Shown here piece after piece: positions 31,996-43,063 of a stretch of 64,000 nucleotides of DNA; within the stretch, counting starts at the first letter, position 1; each line of letters opens with the position of its first letter. Below the pieces are notes generated by a model. That model worked only from the letters and a program-made list of their open reading frames with translations, made no database searches and was not told the origin of the DNA. Position numbers and translations under genes: made by a program. Source of the DNA: Lyophyllum atratum (lineage: Eukaryota; Basidiomycota; Agaricomycetes; Agaricales; Lyophyllaceae); the NCBI GenBank assembly GCA_014905825.1, contig JACGCN010000028.1, forward strand, positions 620,001-684,000. Reading direction: 5' to 3'.

Positions 31996-34250
31996 TATAC
32001 TAATCCTCCTTTTCTCCGACTAACCGTGCATTGTTTCTCTGTATCTATATGTACGTAGACCCATTTCTGTGCCGTTTTTGTTCCACATCACCATCCTTTT
32101 GGGTGCCGCCTTCTACTGCGGCTTTGCTTGCTATACATCATTCAACAACTAAAATCCTTCAGTAATACCAGTATTCTGTATATTGTTCTTTTCCTTATCA
32201 ATGTCATCACAAGTTCTGAGCCTGCCAACTTCCAAGATACGATGCTCCAGCTGTGGCTATGCTGCTCGGCTTTCATGGGAGGTTAAGGAACGGGAGAACT
32301 TCAAGATTACGCCGTGGTGCCTTTCGAAGTGCCTATATTGACCCGCCTTCCCCGCACTTATAAATATTGCGCCCCTGGTTGGCTTGCTGGGCAGAACCGA
32401 GAGCAGGCAATTCATCGCGTCAGTCACCCCGAGGTCACATGTACCGCGCGACAGCTAAGGCCGGGGACAGTCCATAGCTGCCGAAGGAGCACAGATATTG
32501 CCCCTCCGTACACGGAATCCAGGCCGAGAAATAACCAGATGGCATGTGTGAAAGGCATGGCCGATGTAGATGAAGCCCGGCCTGCCAGACAACGAGATCC
32601 AGTGCGACAGCCCTCCTGGAACCACGGACGAGGATCATGCGACAGTCTCGGACGCGTAAGATATGGACAGATCGCTGCCTTTGTCGCCGGGAAGGAAGGG
32701 AAGCAGGCGCTTTCTGAACAAAGGATGTCGACAGAATCAAGGTGGGGTATGTAGTGGGCTCCACAAATTGAAATAGGAAGAGCTTATTCCTTAACCAAGT
32801 TCCGAACAATCCGGTGATCCAGGATGTCTACAGAGACTGTTGGAATAAGCGCTGGGCGAGGACGAAGGTGAAGTCTACCCTGACAGTGGGCATACCCATG
32901 CGTAATACACGACCCCCTGCTCCGTTGGACGCGCATCTAGAGTCCGGTTAGCTCTCGGCCACGTCGCCCCTGCATCGAGAATGTGGTCTTCCAAGTGGTG
33001 TGAATGGTATGAGCGAGAACGTTAAGAGTGAGCACTGAGCCGCATCTTCATCGGAACATGCGGCGCCAGCTTCATGATGCCAAGACCTCCTGGGTTATTT
33101 TTAGATTTACATTGAGGAACAGAATCGTTTGGGGTCCGCAAATCCTCGAGGCAGTGAGCACCGCCTTCTGAGGTGCAAGGTGGGGAAATATCATATTGAC
33201 AGAACTCAAAGGTTGCCCTGAAACCGCCGCGGAACAGAGGCTTGCGCGCTTCCATCTTTGACAATAGAAAATAGACACTGCCTTTTGGCAGCTTTTGACA
33301 TGAGAAAATAAGGATCGCGTATTCGGAGGGCTTACCATTACTTTCGGCGACTATCAAATTGTCGAAAGTCCATAAATCCTGGGATGGCTGGAAAGAGTGG
33401 AACTCACGTCAGAAGAAGATCGAACGAGGATGTAGCTTTCCTGCCCTGCTTGAGTCAACGGAAGAAGTGTTTGTTCCGTGTTAGAATCCATGAGCTCGAC
33501 AGCATGTCTCCATGTTCGTCGGACTGCTTACTTGATGCGATGTTCCTGAATAGGCTTGAATAGGGCATGTGAGATGGCTGTCAATGAAATCGAAGGAGAT
33601 TTGAGGCGACGACTCGGAAACAACAGTCAGAAAACAAGAATCTGTCATTTCCAAACCAGGGATGCTTGGGCGCGTGTTTCGTGCGGGTTACTTTGCGCTG
33701 ATAGCTGGATTTGGAAGGCGCCACTGACAATGCAATCGATGGCTGTACGATGAAGAAGGCTCAATACATTGGCGGATAGTCTGGAAGGGAGTCACTTGAA
33801 GAGCCCTTATTGTCCTGCGACAGGAATTACCGCAGACTGTAACGGCTCCGAAGGAAATTCAGCCAACCGACCGCGTTGTAACGTGAAAAAATAATCGAGA
33901 CAAACAACGACGAAACCTCAACTTGACCTCGTGGTTGCACGATTTTGCTCACGAGTCACTAGGTCTTGCTCACCCCACTGTGAAATTCTGGGGCGTGGCA
34001 GTCATCAAGTACAGCATTCAATTGGCACGGTCGTGGTCGTCCCAATTCACGCCAGAATCGAGATACTGATCTCAAATGTCAAGCAACACGCATCGGATCC
34101 AGGGGTCGCGCCGTTATTAGCGCCCGCCAAGACTTCGCGTCGCTTTATCCCAACTCAAGGGTTCATCCCATAAAAAGGGCCGCAGGATGCGGGTACCGAT
34201 TTTTCACCCCCACCCTCTTCCTCAATTCGACCCATCCCAGTCTTGTGAAG
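31996..34250. other. 2.25 kb intergenic region; one weak coding-like patch
   Basis: No gene I can support. On the minus strand between about 33545 and 33036 there are protein-like stretches (ESYILVRSSSDDLWTFDNLI across an assumed 29-base intron, and KMEARKPLFRGGFRATFEFC). No domain is recognised, two frames compete, and the model needs an unusually short intron. The ATG-rich plus-strand frame at 32314-32754 is not convincing. Confidence 0.4.
34170..34177 (+). promoter_or_regulatory. TATA-like element of the first secreted paralogue
   Basis: ATAAAAAG lies about 80 bases upstream of the ATG at 34251, the same relative place as the TATAAA of the downstream paralogue. Confidence 0.45.
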
Positions 34251-35131
34251 ATGTTCAACCTGAAAGTCGCGTCGTTGCTCTTCCTCTCTCAGGTTCTACC
34301 TTCAATCGCGAGTGGTTTGCCGCGTCTTGTCCAACCACTCATCGAGCGCGGTGAGGGTGAGGGACTCATCGTGGCCTTGCTCAGGAAACCCAACGCTCCG
34401 CGTTCCGAGTCTGGTCTCTTTGGCCGGCAAGCAGGAACTTGTTCATCTGGTTACCTGCCTTGCTCCGATGGTGAGTTGCTATCGTGCTCGAAGAGTCATG
34501 AAAGATATTTAGCGTGTTATAGGGAATGGCTGCTGTCCTTATGGCAAATACTGTGGTGTTTGGGGAGGGAAGCTTGGATGCTGCACAATCGGCAAGACGT
34601 GTGTCGCTAACAACGACCCTTGCGACTACGAGGGCTACCTTCCTTGCGCCAACGAAGATTTCTGCTGTCGTAAGTCCTCCCCCTTCCTTAGCCCTTTCTA
34701 CGGGGTCACTAATCACATCACCAATTAGCTGCTGGTGATGTATGTGCTCGTGATGCCTCGGGAGCCCGGAAGTGTTATAGGTCTGGGCCTGGCACAACCT
34801 TGAACACTCCTACGTTCACGCTGAAAACATCCACCCCTGCATTCACCAACACATTCACCAACACATTTGAGACTGACATCACCCCGACGACATCATCCAG
34901 GACGACAATTACCACCACGAGTAGAATTGCGCAGTCCACTGGGTGAGTCACTCGCATGCATTAAAATGCGCAAGCGTCTAACGTCCCTCTCATTGCAGTA
35001 GCGGAGGGGATTTGCTGCCTCCTTTCAGCAGCACGGATGGCGACGTAGGAGCAAATGGTGCACCTGCAACCGCAGGAGCTGCTAGTGCCCTCCTCATTGT
35101 CGCGGGTATCGCGATCAACATGCTCGCCTGA
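34251..35131 (+). CDS. Secreted Cys-rich granulin-like protein with probable GPI anchor (paralogue 1)
   Basis: Start at the ATG at 34251. A signal peptide (MFNLKVASLLFLSQVLPSIA) is followed by a propeptide-like segment and SGLFGRQAGTCSSGYLPCSD. A cysteine-rich domain with paired cysteines follows: GCCPYGKYCGVWGGKLGCC, IGKTCVANNDPCDYEGYLPC, NEDFCCPAGDVCARDASGA. Introns of about 50-55 bases separate the parts. A Thr/Ser-rich stalk (NTPTFTLKTSTPAFTNTFTN) and a hydrophobic C-terminus (AGAASALLIVAGIAINMLA) suggest a GPI-anchored cell-wall or surface protein. It ends at the TGA at 35129-35131. A neighbouring paralogue follows 760 bases downstream. Function unknown; such granulin-like proteins are common in the secretomes of mushrooms. 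Confidence 0.8.
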
Positions 35132-35890
35132 TTCTATGATCTGGTGGCAGAGCTCATGGTGGACTGTTGATTTTCTCGGACGCTGGGGAGCACTCTTTCA
35201 TTTTTACTATACCTTGCTACGATCATAGGGATGGACTTGATCTTACTCGATTACCTGAGTACAGTCAAACATACGTTACTGGGTTTTTCACCAACATATT
35301 GAGTTACAGCTTTCCGTTTAATTCGGTGTTGTTTGTTAAACCCTTGACATCGCTTCTAGGATAGGCTTTGCTATCAATCATGATGTCTACTTACAGCTCC
35401 GCAGCCATATGATCATCTCGATGTTTCCATATTCATAACTGGCAGCCTCTGGCAGCCCTGCAAATTCCACTCCACAGAATCTGGAGGCAGAGGGCCCCGG
35501 AACTCCGAACGACTATGGGGTCGTATTTGTCCCTATGTTTTTTGACGCCGCCGGGGCACATAAACTCAAAACTACACCAGCACTTGCCAAACCAGATCTC
35601 AACAGAAACTCACGTTTTCCATGCTCAGAATGACTCAAATCCTTGCCTTTCCCACCTCATTCCTTGGCGACACAACTCAGCCCAGTACTAGTGCACCGTG
35701 TTTAGGTGCCATGACCAGCTCAGGAAGTGGCTCCAGGCACCAAGCATCTAGGGTTTGCTCCTTATTTAGCGTCTGTCTTTGGAAAACATTCCGACAGTCT
35801 CTCAGGATTTGGGAATATAAAGGACAATTCGTGCGATAAAATATGGGGCATCATCTAGTTCTTCCCTCCTGGCTCAGCCAGCCTCCCGAG
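35132..35890. other. Spacer between the two secreted paralogues
   Basis: About 760 bases, containing the promoter of the second paralogue with a TATA box at 35816. No separate gene. Confidence 0.45.
35816..35821 (+). promoter_or_regulatory. TATA box of the second secreted paralogue
   Basis: TATAAA 75 bases upstream of the ATG at 35891. It lies only 27 bases upstream of the alternative ATG at 35843, which favours the downstream start. Confidence 0.5.
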
Positions 35891-36582
35891 ATGTTCAACT
35901 TGAAGCCCACAACGTCTATCCTTTCGCTCCTACTTGTGCACGTAATGGCCACCACCGCGATTGACCTGCCTCGTGTTGTCCGAGCGATGAGACGGGCTGA
36001 TGGCGAAGAAGCTCTTCTTCGCAAACCCATTGCTGCACGTTCCCGGTCTGGCTTGTTTGCCCGTCAAAATGTTACGTGTAATACAGAGGAAATCTCTGTA
36101 CCCCGTGATGTAGGAAACATTTGTTGTCGTGAGCCTCCTCTGGCCTAAAAACATGGTGATGGACTGACGGTGACTGTCCTGCAGCTGCGGGTAACATCTG
36201 CCAACGTGTAAACACCGGCGCACAGAAATGTCTATCAGTTGCGACAGTTACACAAACGAGTACTTTGATCCCCTCAATTACCCCGGCCGATACGACAACA
36301 ACGACTGTGATAGTCTCGACATTATCGATACCAAGCGGCACTCGGGGTCTTATTACATCGGCCGCGTGAGTTCCCTCTGGTCTTGTCAGTTTTACTGTGA
36401 ATACCGACTGGCGCAATCATAGCTTCGGTCCCACTATCGATCCCTCAATTCGCCACCTCTCAGGCCCCGATGGCCCCTCCTCAACCTCGATCTTCGGTTT
36501 TCCAGATGGCGCAGTGGCAGTAGGAGTTCCAAGTACTCTGTTGATTTTCGTAAGCTTGGTGGGGATTATCCTTGCCCACTAA
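35891..36582 (+). CDS. Secreted protein with reduced Cys-rich domain and probable GPI anchor (paralogue 2)
   Basis: Start at the ATG at 35891, giving MFNLKPTTSILSLLLVHVMA, a signal peptide parallel to paralogue 1 (both begin MFNLK). Shared features are ALLRKPIAARSRSGLFARQ (LLRKPNAPRSESGLFGRQ in paralogue 1) and CCPAGNICQRVNTGAQKC (CCPAGDVCARDASGARKC). The middle of the cysteine-rich domain present in paralogue 1 is missing; only about six cysteines remain. A Thr/Ser stalk (TVTQTSTLIPSITPADTTT) and hydrophobic tail (VPSTLLIFVSLVGIILAH) follow, ending at the TAA at 36580-36582. Introns at about 36129-36183 and 36367-36420. An in-frame ATG upstream at 35843 is less likely because it would bury the signal peptide. 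Confidence 0.78.
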
Positions 36583-37348
36583 GCGACCTACACTGTACCT
36601 CGTGAATATCGGACCTCTCTATCTGTGTCGATCGAGCTGTATAAAGATCTAGGGTCTATCGTCCTATTTATCTCTAGCAACTCCTGAAATTCGTCGCATC
36701 TTACGATTCAGATCGTCGAGTAAACCCGTCCGAAGCGACCTTCGGCCAGTCATCCGGGCAATTGGAAGCTTGGGAGGATGCTCTTTATCTCTGCGCATCT
36801 TCAACGTGCGTGATGACACTAGTGCACGGATTCGCCTTAAAGCTGCCGATATGTACTATCGCGCCATGGCAAGGCCTTTGATTCCGACGATATATATGCC
36901 TGCCGATCATCGACAACATTCCCATTCCCTGGTGGAAATAGCATACGGAGACTTAGAGGGTACTTGGTAGCTGCATCCCTCATCTCGCATGTATCTAACT
37001 TCACGGTAAATTACGACCACGCAGTGGCTGTCCCCACGTGCAGGCCGTTTAACCAAGTTTCTTGCAGTTTACTCACCGACTATGTCTTAGTATCACTATA
37101 CGTAGCCATTTTCTCGCTACCGACTTCACTTCCTCCGTAACTTTACCTAACTGACTACCGTGACATATATACTCATCGGGTCCTGCCTATCAGTATCAGG
37201 TTAACGTGTTTCCCGGAGCCTATTCCCACGACCCTGATCTTGATCGAGAGATCAGTGTGAGGAGTGTGTTCTCCGCACCAGCTAACTGTCATCAGCAACG
37301 ACCCAACGACCCCCAAGCCACTAGAAACTCCATCACCTTCACGAAATT
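36583..37348. other. Intergenic region; nothing recognised
   Basis: About 765 bases with no supported open frame. It is the promoter region of the following gene. Confidence 0.45.
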
Positions 37349-39697
37349 ATGAATTCCGATTCTTCGGCATCAACGACCCCGATGGTTCTCACTCCAGATT
37401 CTACCGGCAGTTCGCCTGACTCGATTACAACAGCGAAGAAGACGCGCCGACAGACTGCATTCTACCCTAATGTCAACTCATCCAACAAGCTTCAAAAGCC
37501 CTTTAGTCGGAGTGCCGCAAAACGCGAAAGTGTAATGGCTTTGGGGAGCATCGAACATCTACAGCACTACTTTACGAAGACAGGGATCGCAGCCAAGAAA
37601 AAGTGAGTGTCTGTACTTCAATACGCGTCTCCTTCAGAAGAGAGTCCTCGCTGGATGAGTTGGCGACGCGACGACAGGGATCTTTTGTCGAACGAGCCAC
37701 TTGTACCCCGTGCTTGCAGTGTGCTAATGCCTCTTCTTCATCAGCCCTCTTGACAAACCGCATCATGGTCTGGTCCCAGCAATTGGTGGACTAACACATA
37801 TCCGCACAAGCCCCTCCATCGGCTCTCATTTCGAACTGCCGCCATCTCCAGCATTGCCACCTCCACCGCAGCAACTATTCCCTCCCCATGTCAAGGCGTA
37901 CGACATCGATCCAGAGTCGCTTCTACCAGGTGTCGTAAACGACCTCGCTGCCGTCGCACATGCTTGGCAAATCGACACGAATACTCAGCTAGATGCAGCC
38001 AGCAACCCCAAGCTAGGCGCAACGTCAAGCGAGGCATTTGACGTCCTTGGAGTCCTTAAGATCACCACACGAACCATTCGATCGATACGGAACTATCTAC
38101 TGTCCCTTCCGGACGAATCGGCTGGTACAATACGTGCCAATTTCCGGCCGAAGCTGCTCGGGCCTGGAAAGTCCCAAACAAACACTGCCCCCTCGTCAAC
38201 TCAGCCTGACCCTCTCACCTTGATACGGAAGTCCGCGTTGGAAGTTCTAACGGTCTTGCGAGAGTTAGAGGAGCGCTGCCGACTTCCCCTGAGCGACGAT
38301 GCGTACGATGCGCACAGTGATGGCGGAGGCTCACGCGGCGGAGGGTCCCATTCACGCATGGCTAGCCCGAGTAACCATTCGGAGGAGTTGCCACCGGACG
38401 AGGACTCGATAGTGCTGGAACTGGCTGGTCATCCACTTGAGGCCGACACGTCTGTCACCTTCTCCCTTGTGCAGGTTCAGGGGAAGTTCCAGAGCGTTCC
38501 GGTGTGGGAAGACGAAGAGGACGAGTTTTATCAGGAAGAAGAGAAGGAGAAGCGGGAGCATTGGGACGAGCGGCTCGTTCTGGGAAGTGGGTGGTTGTAT
38601 CGACAGGATGTGAAGTTGGAGGATCTGCAGAAGGAAAGGAAGGTGGTTGCTGCGTACTTGGATGTGGTTGATGAGGTGCTGTTTGAGTGGAAGAGAGACG
38701 AGGAGAAGAAGGAGAGAGGCTGGGAGAGAGAAAGACGGAAGGCGGTGGAGAAGGGCGATAGAGGGGTGTCAAGAGCGAAAGCTAGGAGGGTCAGTGCGGT
38801 TGACGGTGGGTCGAGGGGTGCGGGGATGCTCTTGTCCACCGCTGATGCTGGGAGGAGGCGAGTGTCGACGGGTATGATAGGATCGATGGCCAGCATGACA
38901 TTGAGTGAAGAACCGGAAAGCATGGACGACATACACGAGGACGAAGAGGAGGAGACGACCGTTGATGACGAGGAACTACCATCATGGGCCCAACGGAGTT
39001 CCTTTGTCAATGACGACCTCGGTAAAGATCCTTCCCCTTCAATGCCCTGAAGTCTAGCTTACATATTCTTCGGCAGGTCGTGCTCATGCGTTGCTGTCGG
39101 CCTTCCTACCAGCTCACCTTCTCTCGGCACTTGATCCACCAACGTCACGCATCGGATTTCTCAGCAGTCTATCCTCAGGCCAGCTCCTTTGCGTAGCGTA
39201 TAACTCATGCGTGCGGAAATCGAAGCATCCGTGGGGCTATGTGAGCAGAGACGGTATCCATGATATTCTCGCGCTGGAGAAGGCAGCGAGAGAAGAAGAC
39301 AAGGACGGCAAAGCCGCTGACAGTGGCAAGAAGGGCTGGACATTCAGGCGGACTGATAACCTCCGATTATGGGTCGGGTGAATTTATTCTTCATTTACAA
39401 ATTGATTACCTGCTCATATTTGTCCACATGGACCCTAGTGCGCTCAAGCTGCGATACATGCTCCCGCTTCACGTCCCTTCTCAATCACTCGTGCAGGCCT
39501 CCGGACCCGGCACGCCTCTCAACGCTGGTACACCGCTAGGATCACCAATCCGCGCCACTCATCGAACGACTGAGCCTCCCATTGTGTTTGATGCAAAAGT
39601 AGTGGCGAAGAAGGATGAGGGATGGGAAGATATGCTGGAACTTACTCTCCTCAAGTGGCTTTGGAAGGCCGTAGAGGAGAAACGGAGCGTCCATTGA
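37349..39697 (+). CDS. Conserved hypothetical protein, acidic/low-complexity with globular ends
   Basis: Start at the ATG at 37349 (MNSDSSASTTPMVLTPDST). Four exons: intron 1 at about 37602-37742, intron 2 near 39022-39076, intron 3 near 39380-39439. The N-terminal part is basic and Ser-rich and carries LGSIEHLQHYFTKTGIAAKK. A predicted helical region follows (EAFDVLGVLKITTRTIRSIR), then an acidic stretch (VWEDEEDEFYQEEEKEKREH), a charged coiled-coil-like segment (WKRDEEKKERGWERERRK) and a second acidic run. The C-terminal portion, ALLSAFLPAHLLSALDPPT, LSSGQLLCVAYNSCVRKSK and PWGYVSRDGIHDI, looks folded and conserved and somewhat recalls a calponin-homology-like helix bundle; that is a guess. 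It ends EEKRSVH at the TGA at 39695-39697. Function unknown. Confidence 0.8.
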
Positions 39698-40149
39698 GTG
39701 CAATGCATGTCGTTTTCTAGTGCTTTCGTGATCACCCGCAGCGGGTTTGATGATTTATTCCCCCTTGTTTGTCTTATAGGATGGAAGAATTGATATGCAT
39801 ACCACAGATACCCTCGGAACCATCACTACGTATGCTTATGATGTTAATAATGAATACTATCAACCTCGGAACCGGAATCGTTGTTACCGCAGAACTCGCC
39901 CTCTACGAATTCAGACACGTGCTTGTCAGGGGTTGTTGGGCTCAAGTCGAGGGTCCGGAGCAGCTTGTCATTGTCAAGACAATGCTGTATTCCGGCCCGC
40001 CGATGTCCAAGCTGTCAAATGCAGTGAAAGTTGCGTCAATGCTGTGTACTCAATGCTATGATAATCCCCACAGCACTGCTAAACCACGCTCTTTAATAAA
40101 CGCTGGCATCACAACGATCCCATCTACCAAACGCCCATCTGCAACACAG

Positions 40150-41713
40150 ATGTCCGACTTGCCAGTGGAATTATGGCTACACATCCTCTCGTTTCTCCCC
40201 CATCACTATAAGAGAAGAGCTATGGGCATCAACCGTACTCTGTACGAAATTGCGATGAACGACATCTACAGAGAGGTCAGGCTCATATCCGAACACGATA
40301 GGCCACTTTTCACACAGCTCAGGTAACGTTCCTTTCGTATCTTCTCATACCTATCTAGACCTGACGCGGGAAATGCTACGTATTGCCAGAATACCAAGTA
40401 TATCTCAACGTGTACGCCACGTCTACATCCGGCCAGCCTTTTTCCCTAGTGCCGAAGAGGCTAATTCCCAGAGTGAACCGACCTACTCCGGTCGCCGTCT
40501 GAGATCAATGATACCCATTATACCTCTCAGTACGCCCGATGATATTCTCAAAACCGCCGGCAGTGCTCTTTCCTGCTGCCCGGCTGTGCAAGAAGTCACC
40601 ATTATTCTTCATGATCTTTCACCTCTCCCCTCATTCACTCCGTTCCTCAAAACACTCTGGGGATCGATTGGGCCGCGTCTTCAAAAGCTCACGGTCAACA
40701 TGACGCACGCGAAACTCCCTCTCATTCTGGACCTAGGGGCAGCCCAGACACTTAAGAGCCTAACGACTTTAGAAGTTCATCTAGCTCCATCCCGTTTTCC
40801 CATCCCTCCCAATGTACTCCTTGCGGACACGTTGCTACCATTCACTACGGCTCTGAGGGGGACCTTGGTCTCGCTAACGATAGTTCCATCCTCTCAAGCG
40901 GACCTCGCTGACTATTTCAAGGGTCTCGGGTACTTTCCTCACCTCCGTAAACTCAACCCCGGTACTTCCATCCCCTGGAACGAAGGCGGTGTCGTGGAAA
41001 GCTCATCCCTAACAGGCTTCCTCGCGGCGCATCAAGATATTCTCGAAGAACTTTCCGTCAAGTGGGAGTCAACTGGACCTCGACGACCGCCTTTTGGCGC
41101 CGGGGCTCCGGATGCCTTTCCCAAGTTTCGATTCTCTGCGCTAAGGACGCTAAACGTCTGCGCCAGCTTCGGTCCAGATTCATTCCCTAGTATTTTGCCA
41201 GCCCAGGCGTTGTGCGCGACGATGGACCTCTCATACCTAACGCGGCTGGAGTCCCTTTCTGTCCCCGACGCGCCCCTTATGTATGAGGCAGTCGAATCGT
41301 TGGTTTCCATTCTAGCCCAATCTCAGTTGCGACGCCTACAACTGAGCGTCGACGTCATCAGCCCGCAACTCATGGACACATTGGCGGCCAAGGTTCCCGG
41401 GCTGCAGGAGCTTGATCTCACATATCTGTCTTATGGTTCCCATGTAATCGTTTCATTATCCGAAGTCTACGTGAGTCAAAGCCTCACTTCTTCACCCTCA
41501 ATTTTGGAGGTTGACACGTTGTGGTAGAGTCGATTCGTCAAGCAGATGGAATCTCGCAGGTATCCGCATTGGAAGATAGGGTATCTGAGGCTTGCAGCTC
41601 ATTCGGCATACTGTGGCGAAGCCCACTACGACCGCCCTTGCATGAAGATAATCGCGGAGTGTCTTCCAACCCAGCCGATATTTGGGATGGATCAGGCTTG
41701 TTTCTGCTCTTAG
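40150..41713 (+). CDS. F-box protein with LRR-like region
   Basis: Start at the ATG at 40150: MSDLPVELWLHILSFLPHHY, then RRAMGINRTLYEIAMNDIYR, a clear F-box. Intron 1 (40323-40389, 67 bases) joins FTQLR to IPSISQRVRHVYIRPAFF. The body is leucine-rich (TLVSLTIVPSSQADLADYF, LRTLNVCASFGPDSFPS, SQLRRLQLSVDVISPQLMD). Intron 2 (about 41471-41527) leads to RFVKQMESRRYPHWKIGYLR and the end GMDQACFCS at the TAG at 41711-41713. The layout, with an intron just before a non-LRR tail of about 65 residues, resembles the gene at 15030, suggesting an old common origin. Likely an SCF substrate adaptor of unknown target. Confidence 0.85.
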
Positions 41714-41902
41714 CCTCGAGTCGTCGACAGTGTAACTGTTCTTCTAAAACGATTTCGAATTTACTTGATGGTGTAACGTGTAAGGCGTGACAAGGGATGT
41801 CTGAGAAATCACGCAGCACGTGGGATGACAGGGCGTTACATTGACGTCAACGCGTTCTACGAATTCCGGGGATTCCTGGCACCTACCACGACATCGCCCC
41901 TC

Positions 41903-42772
41903 ATGCAGAACCCCCAAAACGACATTAAAGATGTCCTGGAACGCATTTGCACGGCGTCCTCTCCAGACAAGCAGAAGAAGACAATAGACAAATATTTTGC
42001 TGAGGATGTTGAAATGCGTAGCCCCTTCTTCCACATTCCTTCAGCCCCGCTTTCAAGAGAGGACGTACTAGGCGTTTATCAGTCTGTCAAAAGTTCTTTC
42101 TCTAGCTACAGTTTCTTAATGGCCGCCTCATTTCAGGTGGTATCGCATCATCTCTCCAGATAATCAAGTCAAAGTGACCAATCTCGGTAGGCTGGTTCCA
42201 GCTTGCCTCACTAGTATATACTGACGCCTAGTCAAGCGTTTGACCAACGCAATAACACCATGTTCGTTGAGATCTCCCAACTCTCGTCAATTCGTTACTC
42301 TCCGTTTCGACCGGCCCCATCCAGGTATTTGTGTTTGTGATAATCTCTATCTGCTCAAAGTCTAAGCTACGGCACATGAGATCTCTCATACGCTTCAGGC
42401 TCAGAAAGGAAGGGAAGCTGTTTATTATTACCTCCCAAGAAGATTTTTACCACCCTGATGTGAGTATATTTCACATATATGCGCATATAGTCACTCATCC
42501 CGTCGAAACAGGATCTATCGAACCTCATCCTTCCTCCATTCACCCCACTGGTTCGACTCATGCTCTCCGCCACCGGCTATGCGTCAGCGATCGCTGCAAA
42601 AGCCGCACAAGTTTTCGGTTATTGGCGAGTCCGTTCGGGACAGGGCGCACAAGGTAATCAGGCCAATGGTGAGGACTCGCAGGACTCTGAGGATAGCAGC
42701 AAATCCAGCACTGGCGACGTGATCTGGAGCAAAGTGGGTTTGGGCGGCAAAGGTGCCAGCAAAGGGGAATGA
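41903..42772 (+). CDS. SigF-like NTF2-like domain protein
   Basis: Start at the ATG at 41903 (MQNPQNDIKDVLERICTASS). An in-frame ATG at 41825 is possible but adds unconserved sequence. Spliced exons read KKTIDKYFAEDVEMRSPFFH, SREDVLGVYQ|WYRIISPDNQ, NNTMFVEISQLSSIRYSPF, SLIRFRLRKEGKLFIITS, QEDFYHPD|DLSNLILPPFT and AAQVFGYWRVRSGQGAQG, ending GGKGASKGE at the TGA at 42770-42772. This combination (KYFxxD, GVYQWYRIxSP, QEDFYHPDD, GYWRV) is a family widespread in basidiomycetes and annotated as SigF-like NTF2-like. The fold is a small ligand-binding or enzymatic alpha+beta barrel. Four introns. Function unknown. Confidence 0.82.
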
Positions 42773-43063
42773 TTTCCTCGTTATTTTCTCTACCTGCAGG
42801 TGTATTTCTAACTCCAGCCTCTGATCCCGACGACATAAACGATTCTGTACACGACATTGCATTAGTAAAGCCTGTAGCAGTATAATTTGTATGGTTACAA
42901 GATGTAATATTATGAAGCGATAGACATCATTCACGCCAGATACATTGTGTAGAAATATAGGATAATTCGTGACCGTAAAGGAACTTTTAGGAGTGGATAG
43001 AGTATAAGTTAACGAAGGCGTAAAGTAAAGACCGGGATGTCCATGGTGACTCGGAAGAAACAG

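Noticed and set aside
35843..35890. Upstream in-frame ATG for the second secreted paralogue
   Set aside because: It would place 16 extra residues before the signal peptide, lies only 27 bases after the TATA box start, and the paralogue begins at the equivalent of 35891.
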